DNA from: Anammoximicrobium sp964645045
GTDB lineage: Bacteria > Planctomycetota > Planctomycetia > Pirellulales > Pirellulaceae
DNA length: 64,000 nucleotides
Direction: 5' to 3'
Assembly: GCA_964645045.1 (NCBI GenBank)
Contig: CAZXYZ010000059.1
Coordinates: 1-64,000 of the forward strand
In this document: piece by piece, positions 34,805 through 43,779 of the stretch
Layout: each line of letters opens with the position of its first letter
Position numbering within the stretch: position 1 is the first letter of the stretch
Made by a program: the position numbers and the translations under genes
The notes under the pieces: model-generated
What the model saw: only the letters and a program-made list of their open reading frames with translations
What the model was told of the DNA's origin: nothing
Database searches by the model: none

Positions 34805-35168
34805 TCTTGCTCGGCTCCAAGGCCGCAGGAAAAAACCCGGAAGAGGACAAGTAAAAGATGACGTGAAAGACGAGGGCTTCGGGTTCCGTCCCAGCCGGTT
34901 AAGTTCTTCTGGCGTAAATCCTTGCGGCGATCGAGACCCGTTTGCAAGACCCTGAAACCCACCGGACAGAGCGACCGTTGCCAAAGGCTTGGCTCTTCGC
35001 TCCGGACCCGTCGCAGGTTCGCCGCCTTCGCCCCGAGCCCGCGATCCGCGAATCCTCGGTTGCAGAAGGGCCAAGTGCATGTATACTACGTCGTTTTGAA
35101 CAAAGTCGCTTTGACGAACGAGTTAAGTCAAATCGGTCCAGGCGGTACTCGCAGTAAGGAAGATCTCG
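34805..35168. other. Intergenic region upstream of rpmB
   Basis: About 360 bp between rny and rpmB. The only signal I see is the promoter-like pair close to rpmB, listed separately. No tRNA-like TTCGAATCC arm or tandem repeat was found. Confidence 0.5.
35060..35087 (+). promoter_or_regulatory. Predicted sigma-70-type promoter of rpmB
   Basis: TTGCAG (35060-35065) and TATACT (35082-35087) are separated by 16 bp, and the rpmB start is 82 bp further on. Spacing and hexamers fit a housekeeping promoter, though planctomycete consensus may differ. Confidence 0.5.
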
Positions 35169-35432
35169 ATGGCGCGCGTATGCGAGGTGTGCGGTAAAGG
35201 CACCCAGGTGGGAAATTCGGTGGAAATCCGCGGTAAGGCCAAGTACTTGGGCGGCGTGGGTACCAAGAAGACGGGAATCACGCGGCGCAAGTTCAAGCCG
35301 AATTTGCAGCGGGTGAAGATCTCGACGATGTCGGGCACTCACAAGTCCGCGCGCGTCTGTACCCGTTGCCTGCGCAACGGAGCCGTGCGCAAAGTGGTTC
35401 GCCAGAAGCCTTTCAAGCTTCCGACGAAGTAG
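35169..35432 (+). CDS. rpmB: 50S ribosomal protein L28
   Basis: L28, 87 residues. CEVCGKGTQVGNSV at the N-terminus and CTRCLRNG near the C-terminus form the four-cysteine zinc-type L28. ATG 35169 follows AAGGAAGA. It appears monocistronic, with its own promoter and a 200-bp repeat-containing gap before gatC. Confidence 0.96.
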   Translation: MARVCEVCGKGTQVGNSVEIRGKAKYLGGVGTKKTGITRRKFKPNLQRVKISTMSGTHKSARVCTRCLRNGAVRKVVRQKPFKLPTK

Positions 35433-35463
35433 GGTCGCTTGGAAGTTCCGATGTGAGCGGCTA

Positions 35464-35607
35464 GGCGCTAGCCCGATGCTACTTACATTGGGACCGTTGG
35501 GGGAATTTTTGTTCGCGGAGCGGCGCAAGCCGCCCGTTTCTCCGACCGTAATACCGGACGGCTCGCGCCGTGCCGCTACAAAGTGAGCGGCATGGGGCGA
35601 TAGCCGC
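35464..35607. repeat. MITE-like palindromic element, copy A
   Basis: About 145 bp with inverted ends built on CGCTAGCCC-ATGC-ACTTAC and GCCGCTCACTTTGTAGCG. The inner part has GAGCGGCGCAAGCCGCCC and TAATACCGGACGGC. The reverse complement of 63443-63584 matches it along its length with scattered changes. No coding capacity; it fills most of the rpmB-gatC gap. Confidence 0.8.
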
Positions 35608-35648
35608 CGGGAAGTGTGTGACCGCAATTCTTGTGTGGGAGTTCCAAG

Positions 35649-35939
35649 GTGAGTCTGTCGCGTCAAGACGTCGAAAAGGTTTCGCTGTTGGGCCGCTTGC
35701 GACTCGGCGCGGACGAACTTGACCAAATGACGGCCCAGCTGGCGCAGATCGTTGGTTACGTGGATCAGCTGTCCGAATTGGATACGTCCGCCGTGCCCCC
35801 GATGGCGCACGCCGTGGAAATTGCGAATGTTTTTGCCGACGACGTGGATCGGCCGAGCTTTGACCGCGAGTCTATTTTGGCTAACGCTCCCAAACGCGAC
35901 GACGAATGCTATCGCGTGCCGGCGGTTCTCGGGGAATGA
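35649..35939 (+). CDS. gatC: Asp-tRNA(Asn)/Glu-tRNA(Gln) amidotransferase subunit C
   Basis: GatC, 96 residues, the small belt subunit of the GatCAB amidotransferase. It shows VEKVSLLGRLRL, the LAQIVGYVDQLSELDTS segment and RDDECYRVPAVLGE at the C-terminus. GTG 35649 has GGGAG about 8 nt upstream; a TTG at 35631 is less likely. It lies 97 bp before gatA, and a short GGAGTCCAGCC repeat sits in that gap. Confidence 0.94.
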   Translation: MSLSRQDVEKVSLLGRLRLGADELDQMTAQLAQIVGYVDQLSELDTSAVPPMAHAVEIANVFADDVDRPSFDRESILANAPKRDDECYRVPAVLGE

Positions 35940-35982
35940 GCCCAGCGAGCCCGCCGCCCCGTTCCAGTGGCGGATTCGGCCC

Positions 35983-36005
35983 GTTGGAGTCCAGCCTTGA
36001 GGCTG
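35983..36005. repeat. Short GGAGTCCAG-type palindromic repeat
   Basis: A 23-bp copy of a dispersed element (core GGAGTCCAG-CTT-AGGCTG) between gatC and gatA. Other copies are at 48737-48810, 58365-58440 and 59438-59460. Confidence 0.6.
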
Positions 36006-36036
36006 ATTTGAGCCCTAAGAATAAGCCGTCTCACCT

Positions 36037-37590
36037 ATGTCACTGTGCCATGGTTCCGCGATCGAACTGCTGGGAAAACTCGCATCCGGCGAGATTACGT
36101 CCGTCGAGTTGACCCAAGCGTTTCTCGACCGGATCGCCGCGCACGACGGGACTATTCACGCCTTCCTGCGTGTGAATCGTGATGCTTCGCTGGCCCGCGC
36201 TGCCGAAATCGATCAGCGCCGGCGGGCCGGCGCTCGCTTGGGTCCGCTGGCCGGTCTGCCCGTTGCGGTCAAGGACAATCTGTGTACGCGCGGCGAGGCG
36301 ACGACGTGCGCGTCGCGGATGCTGGAGCATTTCTCGCCGCCCTACGATGCCACCGTCATCGCGCGTCTGAAGCAGGCGGATGCTGTCCTGATCGGCAAGA
36401 CGAACATGGACGAATTCGCGATGGGCGGCACGACCGAGACCTCGTGCTTTGGCCCGACCCGGAATCCTTGGGACCTTACCCGCGTCCCGGGCGGTTCCAG
36501 CGGCGGGGCGGCGGCCAGTCTGGCGGCGGGCATGGTGCCGCTGTCGGTCGGCAGCGATACGGGCGGGTCCATCCGCCAACCGGCCTCGTTTTGCGGGGTC
36601 ACGGGCCTGAAGCCGACCTATGGCCGGGTCAGCCGCTATGGCTTGATCGCGTTTGCCAGCAGTCTGGATCAGATCGGACCGCTGGGGCGTAGCGTGGCCG
36701 ATGTCGCGCTGCTGCTGAAGGTCTTGGCCGGCCACGATCCGCTGGATTCGACCTCGGCCGACGTGCCGGTTCCCGACTATCCGCAAACGGTGCAACTGCC
36801 CCTGGACGGGCTGACAGTGGGCATCGTGCGCGAGCACTTCGGCGAGGGCCTGGACGGCGAGGTCGAGGCGGCCGTGCGCGAGGCCGTGCGCGTGTACCAG
36901 TCGCTGGGCGCCCGGGTCCGCGAGATATCGCTGCCGCACAGCAAATATGCGATCGCCACCTATTACATCATCGCACCCAGCGAAGCGTCCAGCAACCTGG
37001 CCCGCTACGACGGCGCCCACTACGGCTACCGCACGGACGAAGCCGCGATGCTGGCCGAATGGAACGCGGAACGCCGCCAGCTGGCCGGCGGCGGCGACCA
37101 ACGGGCCATCGACGGCCAGGACTCGCTGCTGGTCCGCATGTACCGCCGCAGCCGTGCCGAAGGATTCGGCGCCGAAGTGAAACGCCGCATCATGCTGGGC
37201 ACGTATGCCTTGAGTGCGGGCTACTACGATGCATACTACCTCAAAGCGCTGCGCGTCCGGCGTTTGATCCGCAACGATTTCGACCAGGCTTTCCGCGAGG
37301 TCGACGTCATCGCCGGTCCAGTGGCCCCCACGGCCGCTTACACGCTGGGCGACAAGCTTGACGATCCCCTGGCGATGTACTTGGGCGACCTGTACACGGT
37401 CAGCTGCAATCTGGCCGGACTGGCCGGAATCTCCATCCCCTGCGGCTTGACCGCCGGCGGGCTGCCGATCGGCCTGCAGCTGCAGAGCCCGCCGCTGCAG
37501 GAGGAACGCTTGCTGCGAGCGGCAAATATGTTCCAGCAGGCCACGGATTGGCACACGCGCAGGCCTTTGCAGACGGGCACCGTTCCATGA
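36037..37590 (+). CDS. gatA: Asp-tRNA(Asn)/Glu-tRNA(Gln) amidotransferase subunit A
   Basis: GatA, 517 residues, the amidase subunit that frees ammonia from glutamine for transamidation of misacylated Glu-tRNA(Gln) or Asp-tRNA(Asn) (EC 6.3.5.7). The Ser-cisSer-Lys triad is complete: K79 in PVAVKDN, S154 in PGGSSGG, S178 in SDTGGS. Its last codon overlaps the gatB start as ATGA. Length is slightly longer than usual (about 485), with the extra residues in the middle. Confidence 0.97.
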   Translation: MSLCHGSAIELLGKLASGEITSVELTQAFLDRIAAHDGTIHAFLRVNRDASLARAAEIDQRRRAGARLGPLAGLPVAVKDNLCTRGEATTCASRMLEHFSPPYDATVIARLKQADAVLIGKTNMDEFAMGGTTETSCFGPTRNPWDLTRVPGGSSGGAAASLAAGMVPLSVGSDTGGSIRQPASFCGVTGLKPTYGRVSRYGLIAFASSLDQIGPLGRSVADVALLLKVLAGHDPLDSTSADVPVPDYPQTVQLPLDGLTVGIVREHFGEGLDGEVEAAVREAVRVYQSLGARVREISLPHSKYAIATYYIIAPSEASSNLARYDGAHYGYRTDEAAMLAEWNAERRQLAGGGDQRAIDGQDSLLVRMYRRSRAEGFGAEVKRRIMLGTYALSAGYYDAYYLKALRVRRLIRNDFDQAFREVDVIAGPVAPTAAYTLGDKLDDPLAMYLGDLYTVSCNLAGLAGISIPCGLTAGGLPIGLQLQSPPLQEERLLRAANMFQQATDWHTRRPLQTGTVP

Positions 37591-39065
37591 GTTCACAAGC
37601 CTACGACGTTATCATCGGTCTGGAAGTCCACGTCCAACTGCTTACGCGGTCCAAGCTGTTCTGCCGCTGCAGCACCCGGTTCGGCGCGCCGCCCAACACC
37701 CAAACCTGTCCCGTCTGTACCGGCATGCCGGGCTCGCTGCCGGTGATGAACCGGCAGGCGTTTCAGCTGTCCCTCAAGACGGCGGTCGCCCTGCACTGCG
37801 AGATTCCCGAATTCACCAAGTGGGACCGCAAACAGTACTATTACCCGGATCTGCCGAAGAATTACCAGATCAGCCAATATGATCTGCCGCTGTCCCGCGA
37901 GGGCTGGCTGGAAATCAGCGATCCGAAGGGGGCGTTCGAGCCCAAACGCGTGGGGATTATCCGGGCGCATCTGGAAGAAGACGCCGGCAAGAGTATGCAC
38001 GACGAAGTGGCCGGCAAGGCGGACAGCCGCATCGACTTGAACCGCACCGGTACGCCGCTGCTGGAAATCGTCAGCCATCCGGACTTGCGGTCGCCGCTGG
38101 AAGCCCGCGCGTACCTGGACGAATTGAAGCTCCTGTTGACGTACCTCGGCGTGTCCGACTGCAATATGCAGGAAGGCAGCTTGCGGGTCGACGCGAATAT
38201 CAACCTGCACATCCACACCTCGCCCGTCAAAATCGCGACGCCCATCGTCGAGGTCAAGAACATGAACAGCTTTCGCGCCGTCGAGCGGGCTTTGGCTTAC
38301 GAGGCGGTGCGGCAGTATGACGTCTGGCAAGAGACCGGCCGGACACTGGGCGGTCCCGGCGGCCACAAAACGACGCGGGGCTGGGACGATCAAGCCCAGG
38401 TGACTCGGCCGCAACGGCAGAAGGAAGAATCGAGCGACTACCGGTATTTCCCCGATCCCGACTTGACGCCGGTCATCGTGAAACCCGAAGAAGTCGACCG
38501 CGTGCGGAACGGGTTGGGCGAACTGCCGGCCGCGATCCGCCGGCGTTTGCAGGACAGCTATGGTATTGACGCCTACGATGCCGAGGTGATCGCGAACCAA
38601 GGCCGGGCGCTGGTCGACTACTACGTCGCGTTGGCCCAGGCGACGGGCGACGGCAAACGCGCCAGCAACTGGATCCAGCAGGACGTACTCCGCACGCTGA
38701 ACGAACGGAGCATCGGCATCGACGGCTTTCCGATCCCTGCCGCGGCCTTGGCGGAATTGTTGAGGATTGTCCAACGCGGCGATTTGGACAGCTCGCGCGC
38801 CCGGGACGTGTTCAACCAGATGCTGTCCAGCGGCCAGTCCGCCGACGACGCGATGCGCAGCCTGGGCATCGCCAGTGTGGATCGTGACGAAATCGTGGCC
38901 CTGTGCAGGCGCCTGGTGGCCGACAACCCGCAGGCCGTGGCCGAAGTCAAGGCCGGCAAACAGAAGGCCCTGGGCGCGCTGATCGGTCAAGCCAAACGCC
39001 AGAACCCCAACGTCAACCCCGCCACGGTCCGCGAGATCTGCCTGCAGCTGATCGAAACCATGTAA
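37587..39065 (+). CDS. gatB: Asp-tRNA(Asn)/Glu-tRNA(Gln) amidotransferase subunit B
   Basis: GatB, 492 residues, the kinase and tRNA-binding subunit of GatCAB. IGLEVHVQL, the zinc-type cysteines CRCS...CPVC, KWDRKQYYYPDLPKNYQISQ, and the C-terminal YqeY-like tail (NPQAVAEVKAGKQKALG) are all present. ATG 37587 overlaps the gatA stop by four bases, which indicates coupled translation. The earlier in-frame start at 37548 would lie inside gatA. Confidence 0.97.
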   Translation: MSSQAYDVIIGLEVHVQLLTRSKLFCRCSTRFGAPPNTQTCPVCTGMPGSLPVMNRQAFQLSLKTAVALHCEIPEFTKWDRKQYYYPDLPKNYQISQYDLPLSREGWLEISDPKGAFEPKRVGIIRAHLEEDAGKSMHDEVAGKADSRIDLNRTGTPLLEIVSHPDLRSPLEARAYLDELKLLLTYLGVSDCNMQEGSLRVDANINLHIHTSPVKIATPIVEVKNMNSFRAVERALAYEAVRQYDVWQETGRTLGGPGGHKTTRGWDDQAQVTRPQRQKEESSDYRYFPDPDLTPVIVKPEEVDRVRNGLGELPAAIRRRLQDSYGIDAYDAEVIANQGRALVDYYVALAQATGDGKRASNWIQQDVLRTLNERSIGIDGFPIPAAALAELLRIVQRGDLDSSRARDVFNQMLSSGQSADDAMRSLGIASVDRDEIVALCRRLVADNPQAVAEVKAGKQKALGALIGQAKRQNPNVNPATVREICLQLIETM

Positions 39066-39072
39066 GACACCG

Positions 39073-39300
39073 GTGCATGAACCTGGCGAACGTGGTGGCG
39101 TAAGCCCCACGGTGCATGCCCCCGGCGAACGTGGTGGCGTAAGCCCCACGGTGCATGCCCCCGGCGAACGTGGTGGCGNNNNNNNNNNNNNNNNNNNNNN
39201 NNNNNNNNNNNNNNNNNNNNNNNNNNNNNNNNNNNNNNNNNNNNNNNNNNNNNNNNNNNNNNNNNNNNNNNNNNNNNNTCAGCCCCACGGTGCATGCGGC
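39073..39300. repeat. 39-bp tandem repeat array 1 with assembly gap
   Basis: GCGAACGTGGTGGCG recurs at 39086, 39125 and 39164, exactly 39 bp apart, with AAGCCCCACGGTGCATG between. The array runs into 100 N and resumes at 39279. It begins 8 bp after gatB. It is the reverse complement of the array at 47330-47700. True copy number is unknown. Confidence 0.9.
39179..39278. other. Assembly gap, 100 N
   Basis: Exactly 100 unknown bases, the conventional length for a gap of unknown size, inside the 39-bp array. Confidence 0.99.
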
Positions 39301-39440
39301 CTGTTGGTTTACGGGAGCAAACATCCGTGGGATAGGCTTCCAGCCTGTCAGGATTGCCCAGCTACAGATGACTAATCTGCGCCGTTTTCCCATTCGACAG
39401 GCTGGAAGCCTATCCCACGATTAAATCAACAGCCCGCATG
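39293..39440. repeat. Nested palindromic element
   Basis: An inner pair of perfect 24-bp inverted arms lies at 39326-39349 and 39396-39419 (core GGATAGGCTTCCAGCC) with a 46-bp loop. An outer imperfect pair (39293-39311 and 39421-39440, core CATGCGG-CTGTTG-TTTA) encloses it. The left half of the motif recurs at 49587-49610. No open frame; resembles a REP/MITE unit. Confidence 0.8.
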
Positions 39441-39514
39441 GTGATTGGCCCCCGCCACGTTCTCACCGGACGGGCTGACGCCCGCCGCTCGCCGGGACTT
39501 TTGCAACGTTTGCG

Positions 39515-42076
39515 TCAACGCACCTCATCACCTTCCGCGTGCGGCAACCGCTCCTTGGCGATCAGCGCGGTCACATCCGACAGGACTTGCGGCAGCATCA
39601 AGCCGCCCGGCGAGGCCAGATAGCGGGGCAGCCAATCCGGATCGAATCGCTGTTTGAACGCGCGCAGTCCGGCACAGCTGTGGAAGTGGTCGCCGTGGGG
39701 AAAGACCATGCCCATCGCCCGGGTCCACAGCGGTGCCAGCGGCCGGTCTTCGACATCCGCCGCCGGCGCCAGGCCCAAGCTGAACCAGCGGTACCCTTCA
39801 CTCTTGGCCCAAAAGATCGATTCGATGATCAGGTACTCCAGAATCCCAGCCGGGGCGTCGGGCAAGTGGCGGATCAGATCGACGGCGCATTCCTCCCGGC
39901 CGGCGCCGGGCCACAGATTGGCAAACGCCACCAGGCGGCCCTTGTGACGCACGACTAGGCACGTCGAATGTTCCACGTAGGATTCCTCAAACGCCCCCAA
40001 GGCAAAACTCTTCTCGGGCGCGGAATGCTCCGCCAGCCAGGCGTCGGAAACCGTCTGCAACTGCGGCCACATCGAATCCACTTCGTCCGACATCACGACC
40101 GAACAGTCGCAAGATTCACTCTGGCAATTCAAGTACGGCGACAACAGCGCCGGCCGCGTTCCGGTTTGCAGGCCGAAGTCCGCCAGACCGACGCGGGCTT
40201 CCTCGCCGATTTTGAGCAGGGTCAATCCCTGATCGAGATAGATCGGCGAGTACTCCGGCGACGTCTGGTAAAAGACGGACCGGCCGCCAAACCGCTCGCA
40301 CAGCGTGCGGAACTGCCAGATCAGTTCGCGCGCGTGGTCCGCCGGTCCAACCGGATCGCCCATCGCCACCCAAGTGCGACCCTGGACCGCGTACATGACG
40401 AAAGCGGTGCGGACCTCGTTGAATAGAAAGAACTTGTCGCCCAGAAAAGCCAGGTTGGCCCAGGGACGCAGTTCCCCGGTCACGACTTGCCCAACGGCGG
40501 CGAGGTCCGTGTCGTCGGGCGCCGCCGGTCCCGGTTCGGCCGGGCCGATCCATTTGCGCACGGCAAAAATCAACAGCACGAGGATCGCCCCCGCCATGGC
40601 CCGCAGGAACCGGGACGCGTCCCCGCGCAACGAGATTGTCCACCACGCGTCCATGCGGTATTCGACGTGTTTGTGCGCGAACGCGCCCAGAAAAATCGCG
40701 CCGGCCACCGCGAATGCCACCGCGCTGATCCAACCCGGCGCCGCGAGCTCTCGGACCAGCGTGCCCCGGCGGTAAAACTCGTCGCGGCAGCCGACCAACG
40801 CCGCCAGGATCGCTCCCAACAGGATCGTCTCCTCGAACACCAGGCCCTTTGGGGCCGCCAAGATCATTCCGGCCGTCAGGGCGGCGACGGTCATCCAGTA
40901 CGCAGAATTCAGCCGTCGGTAGACGCCGGAGCTCAGGATCAGCAGGGTCGCACCCAGCAAACCGGACACCAAATGCGAGCACTCGGTCACCAACAGCGGC
41001 ACGGTTTGCTCCAGCGCGCGCAGCCGCCGCGGCAGGATCGGCACCGCCGTCGACAGCAACATGACGGCGCCGGCCAGCAACGTCCCGATCGACAGCAACG
41101 TGGGCGCGACCGTTCCCAGCCAGCGGGCCAATCCTCCCCACATACGGCGCATCGCCGTCTTGCGCAGCGCAATCTCGTACGCCCCGAACAGCAGCGCCGC
41201 CGCCAATAACGGCAGCAGATAGTAGATCGCGCGAAAGGCCAGCAGCGACGCGGCCACGGCTTCCTTGCCGCCCTCGGGCGCTGCCAGCGTCAGCATCACG
41301 GCCTCGAACACGCCCACGCCGCCCGGCACGTGGCTGAAGACCACCGCCACCCAGCCGAACAGGTAGACGCCCAGGAATTGCCAAAACCCCAGCGGCTCGT
41401 TGTCCGGCAGCAACACGTACAAACAACCCGCCGCGACGATCAGGTCGGCGGCCGAAACCGCCAATTGGGCCACCGTCATGCCGAGGCTGGGCAACTGGAT
41501 CTCCATGCCGCGGAAACGGATCGGCTTGGTCCGCACCGCGACGGCAACCAGATACACGGCCGTGATCCCCAGCAAGATGAGCCCCACCGGCCGGACCGTA
41601 TGAAACGGGATATGCAGATGCGCCGGAATGGGGAACGGCTGCACGAGGAACACCACGCCGGCCAGCGCGCACAACCCCAGCCAGAACGTCACCGCCAGCA
41701 TGAACACCAGTCGGACGATTTCCAGGGCCGAAAAGCCCCAGGCCGAGTACAAGCGATAGCGGACCGATGTGCCGCCCAGCAAGGCGCCGATGTTGTAGCT
41801 GATCACGAACCCGGCAAAGGAAACCAGCGAGATCCGGGGCAGCGACAACGAGCGGCCCACCGCCCGCACGGCCAGAAAATCATAGCCGATCAACAGCAGA
41901 TAGTTGCCCGCCGTCAGTAGCAGCGAGATCCACAGGTGTTCGACGGGAATCTGCGCCAGCGATTGGCGGATCTCCCGCAAGCTGCAGCCGCGCAATTCCC
42001 GGTACAGCAGCCAGACGGCCCCCAGAAAAACAGCCAGGATAATCAGCGGCCGCAACAGCCGCAGAAGAGACTTCAT
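39515..42076 (-). CDS. mprF: Phosphatidylglycerol lysyltransferase/flippase, MprF-like
   Basis: An MprF-family protein of 853 residues. The N-terminal half (about 1-500) has more than ten membrane helices with the flippase motifs FVISYNIGALLGGTSVRYRLY and HVPGGVGVFEAV. The C-terminal soluble domain (about 530-853) is the aminoacyl-phosphatidylglycerol synthase, with FLFNEVRTAFVMYAVQGRTW, GDPVGP, FYQTSPEY and GLAPAADVEDRPL. It should transfer an aminoacyl group from aminoacyl-tRNA to lipid and flip it, giving cationic-peptide resistance. I chose ATG 42076; an in-frame extension to 42268 runs through repeats and is unlikely. The amino acid used cannot be read from sequence. Confidence 0.92.
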   Translation of the reverse strand: MKSLLRLLRPLIILAVFLGAVWLLYRELRGCSLREIRQSLAQIPVEHLWISLLLTAGNYLLLIGYDFLAVRAVGRSLSLPRISLVSFAGFVISYNIGALLGGTSVRYRLYSAWGFSALEIVRLVFMLAVTFWLGLCALAGVVFLVQPFPIPAHLHIPFHTVRPVGLILLGITAVYLVAVAVRTKPIRFRGMEIQLPSLGMTVAQLAVSAADLIVAAGCLYVLLPDNEPLGFWQFLGVYLFGWVAVVFSHVPGGVGVFEAVMLTLAAPEGGKEAVAASLLAFRAIYYLLPLLAAALLFGAYEIALRKTAMRRMWGGLARWLGTVAPTLLSIGTLLAGAVMLLSTAVPILPRRLRALEQTVPLLVTECSHLVSGLLGATLLILSSGVYRRLNSAYWMTVAALTAGMILAAPKGLVFEETILLGAILAALVGCRDEFYRRGTLVRELAAPGWISAVAFAVAGAIFLGAFAHKHVEYRMDAWWTISLRGDASRFLRAMAGAILVLLIFAVRKWIGPAEPGPAAPDDTDLAAVGQVVTGELRPWANLAFLGDKFFLFNEVRTAFVMYAVQGRTWVAMGDPVGPADHARELIWQFRTLCERFGGRSVFYQTSPEYSPIYLDQGLTLLKIGEEARVGLADFGLQTGTRPALLSPYLNCQSESCDCSVVMSDEVDSMWPQLQTVSDAWLAEHSAPEKSFALGAFEESYVEHSTCLVVRHKGRLVAFANLWPGAGREECAVDLIRHLPDAPAGILEYLIIESIFWAKSEGYRWFSLGLAPAADVEDRPLAPLWTRAMGMVFPHGDHFHSCAGLRAFKQRFDPDWLPRYLASPGGLMLPQVLSDVTALIAKERLPHAEGDEVR

Positions 42077-42205
42077 CGATGTTTCGCACCCTGCAAGTAC
42101 TTTAGCAGTAGGAATATAGCATCCGCCAGCCGCCAACGGCAGATCAAACGCGCCCCAGTGAAAAGTCCGCACCCCTTCGTTGGCTCTATCCTTTCTCCTA
42201 CCGAC

Positions 42206-42431
42206 TCGCACGATAGTCCCTTTCATCCGTGCCCCGGCCTTGCCATCCGTGCCATTAAACCTTCGCACGGAATGTCAGTGAATAGCACGGATGGCAAAGC
42301 CGGGGCACGGATGTAGTGCGTCTGAACTTGTGTACTCCAAGGATCCGCAGGTTCCCAAGCCATCCCGCAGTTGCCATACTAACCAATCGCACGATAGTGC
42401 CTTTCATCCGTGCCCCGGCCTTGCCATCCGT
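42206..42431. repeat. Three-copy intergenic repeat, two direct and one inverted
   Basis: CATCCGTGCCCCGGCCTTGC-type units lie at 42206-42250 and 42387-42431 in the same orientation, both starting TCGCACGATAGT. An inverted copy of the core at 42285-42313 pairs with the first as a hairpin of 29 bp with one mismatch. The whole fills the gap between mprF and the oxidoreductase gene (42077-42448). Confidence 0.85.
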
Positions 42432-42448
42432 CGAACAAGGAGCCCACC

Positions 42449-43765
42449 ATGCCTCGCCCGTCTTCCGCCGAACCCCTCCCCACGCCCTCCCGCCGCGGCT
42501 TTCTCCAACAGTCCGGTGGGCTGCTTGGATCGGCACTGGCCGCCCGTCTGCCGGTCGCCCGCAGCGCGCACGCCGCCGGCAGCGATATCCTGCGTGTCGG
42601 CCTGGTCGGCTGTGGCGGGCGTGGAGCCGGAGCCGCCGTCAACGCCTTGAATGCCGACGCCAATGCGCGGCTCGTGGCCCTGGGCGACGTGTTTCCCGAT
42701 ATGCTCAACGCGACCCGCGCGAACCTCCGCACCGCCAAGCCCGCGCAGACGGCGGTCGACGACGATCATTGCTTCGTGGGCTTCGACGCCTATCGACACG
42801 TGATCGAATGTTCGGACGTCGTCCTGCTGGCGCTACCGACGTATTTCCATCCGATTTATCTCAAAGCCTGTGTTGACGCCGGCAAGCATGTGTTCTGCGA
42901 AAAGATCCACGCCTTGGATGCCCCCGGCGTCAAGCTGGTCCTGGAGGCCGGCGAGATCGCCAGGCAGAAAGGACTGAGCATCGTCTCAGGGCTGGCCTGG
43001 CGATACCATACCGGCGTGCAAGAGACCATGAAGCGGGTGCTGGACGGGGCCATCGGTCGGGTGACGACCATCGAGGAAACGTGCAACACGGGCTCGCTCC
43101 GCTCCCGCCCGCGGCAACCCGGCTGGACGGAGATGGAGTACCAGCTGCGCGACTGGTACAATTTCGGCTGGCTGGCCGGCGACCTGCCCGGTTTGAACCT
43201 GGTCCACAACCTGGACAAAGCCGCCTGGGCGATGCGCGAGGAACCACCGCTGCACGCCTGGGGCATGGCCGGCCGTCAGACCCGGGTCGGCCGCCAATAC
43301 GGCGATGCGTGGGATCATTTCGCCGTGGTCTTCGAGTACGCCAACGGCACCAAGCTGTACGCCTACTGCCGCCAGCAGGACGGCTGCCTGCCCAGCATCG
43401 CCGACCGGTTCATCGGCACCAAGGGCACCTGCGATCTGCTGAATTGCCGCATCGACGGCGAAAACCCGTGGCGGTACACCGGCCCCGACTGCAACCGCTT
43501 CGATTTGGAGCACGTCGCCCTGTTCAACGCCATCCGTAGCGGCCAACCGGTCAACAACACGCTGTACATGGCCCGCAGCAGCATGTTGGCGATCATCACC
43601 ACCTGGGCCGGCTACACCGGCCAACGGATCACCTGGGACCAGGCGATGAACAGCACTCACGCCGTGGCCCCGCAACGCCTGGCCCTGGACGCCGCTCCGC
43701 CCACCAAGCCCGATGCCGACGGCAACTACCCCATCCCGACTCCGGGTGTTACGAAAGGGCCGTAA
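42449..43765 (+). CDS. Tat-exported Gfo/Idh/MocA-type oxidoreductase
   Basis: A 438-residue oxidoreductase. The N-terminus has a twin-arginine signal (SRRGFLQQSGG then ALAARLPVA and AHAA). The NAD(P)-binding fold begins at VGLVGCGGRGAGA and continues to LALPTYFHP and VFCEKIHALD, where the usual EKP is EKI. The C-terminal part has the family WYNFGWLAGD...VHNLDKAAWA. ATG 42449 has AAGGAG 8 nt upstream. These planctomycete paralogues are numerous; substrate (probably a sugar or polyol derivative) is unknown. Confidence 0.92.
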   Translation: MPRPSSAEPLPTPSRRGFLQQSGGLLGSALAARLPVARSAHAAGSDILRVGLVGCGGRGAGAAVNALNADANARLVALGDVFPDMLNATRANLRTAKPAQTAVDDDHCFVGFDAYRHVIECSDVVLLALPTYFHPIYLKACVDAGKHVFCEKIHALDAPGVKLVLEAGEIARQKGLSIVSGLAWRYHTGVQETMKRVLDGAIGRVTTIEETCNTGSLRSRPRQPGWTEMEYQLRDWYNFGWLAGDLPGLNLVHNLDKAAWAMREEPPLHAWGMAGRQTRVGRQYGDAWDHFAVVFEYANGTKLYAYCRQQDGCLPSIADRFIGTKGTCDLLNCRIDGENPWRYTGPDCNRFDLEHVALFNAIRSGQPVNNTLYMARSSMLAIITTWAGYTGQRITWDQAMNSTHAVAPQRLALDAAPPTKPDADGNYPIPTPGVTKGP

Positions 43766-43779
43766 GAGCCGATCAACTC

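Noticed and set aside
34805..35168. tRNA or other RNA gene before rpmB
   Set aside because: No cloverleaf arms or T-loop consensus could be found by eye; only a promoter-like pair was seen.
39073..39300. Possible CRISPR array
   Set aside because: The period is 39 bp but the variable part is only 8-9 nt and repeats itself between units. No cas gene is present. This is a tandem repeat.
40116..41672. 518-codon alternative frame within mprF
   Set aside because: Same strand, different frame, Gly/Arg-rich composition typical of an out-of-frame reading of a high-GC gene. The MprF frame shows all motifs.
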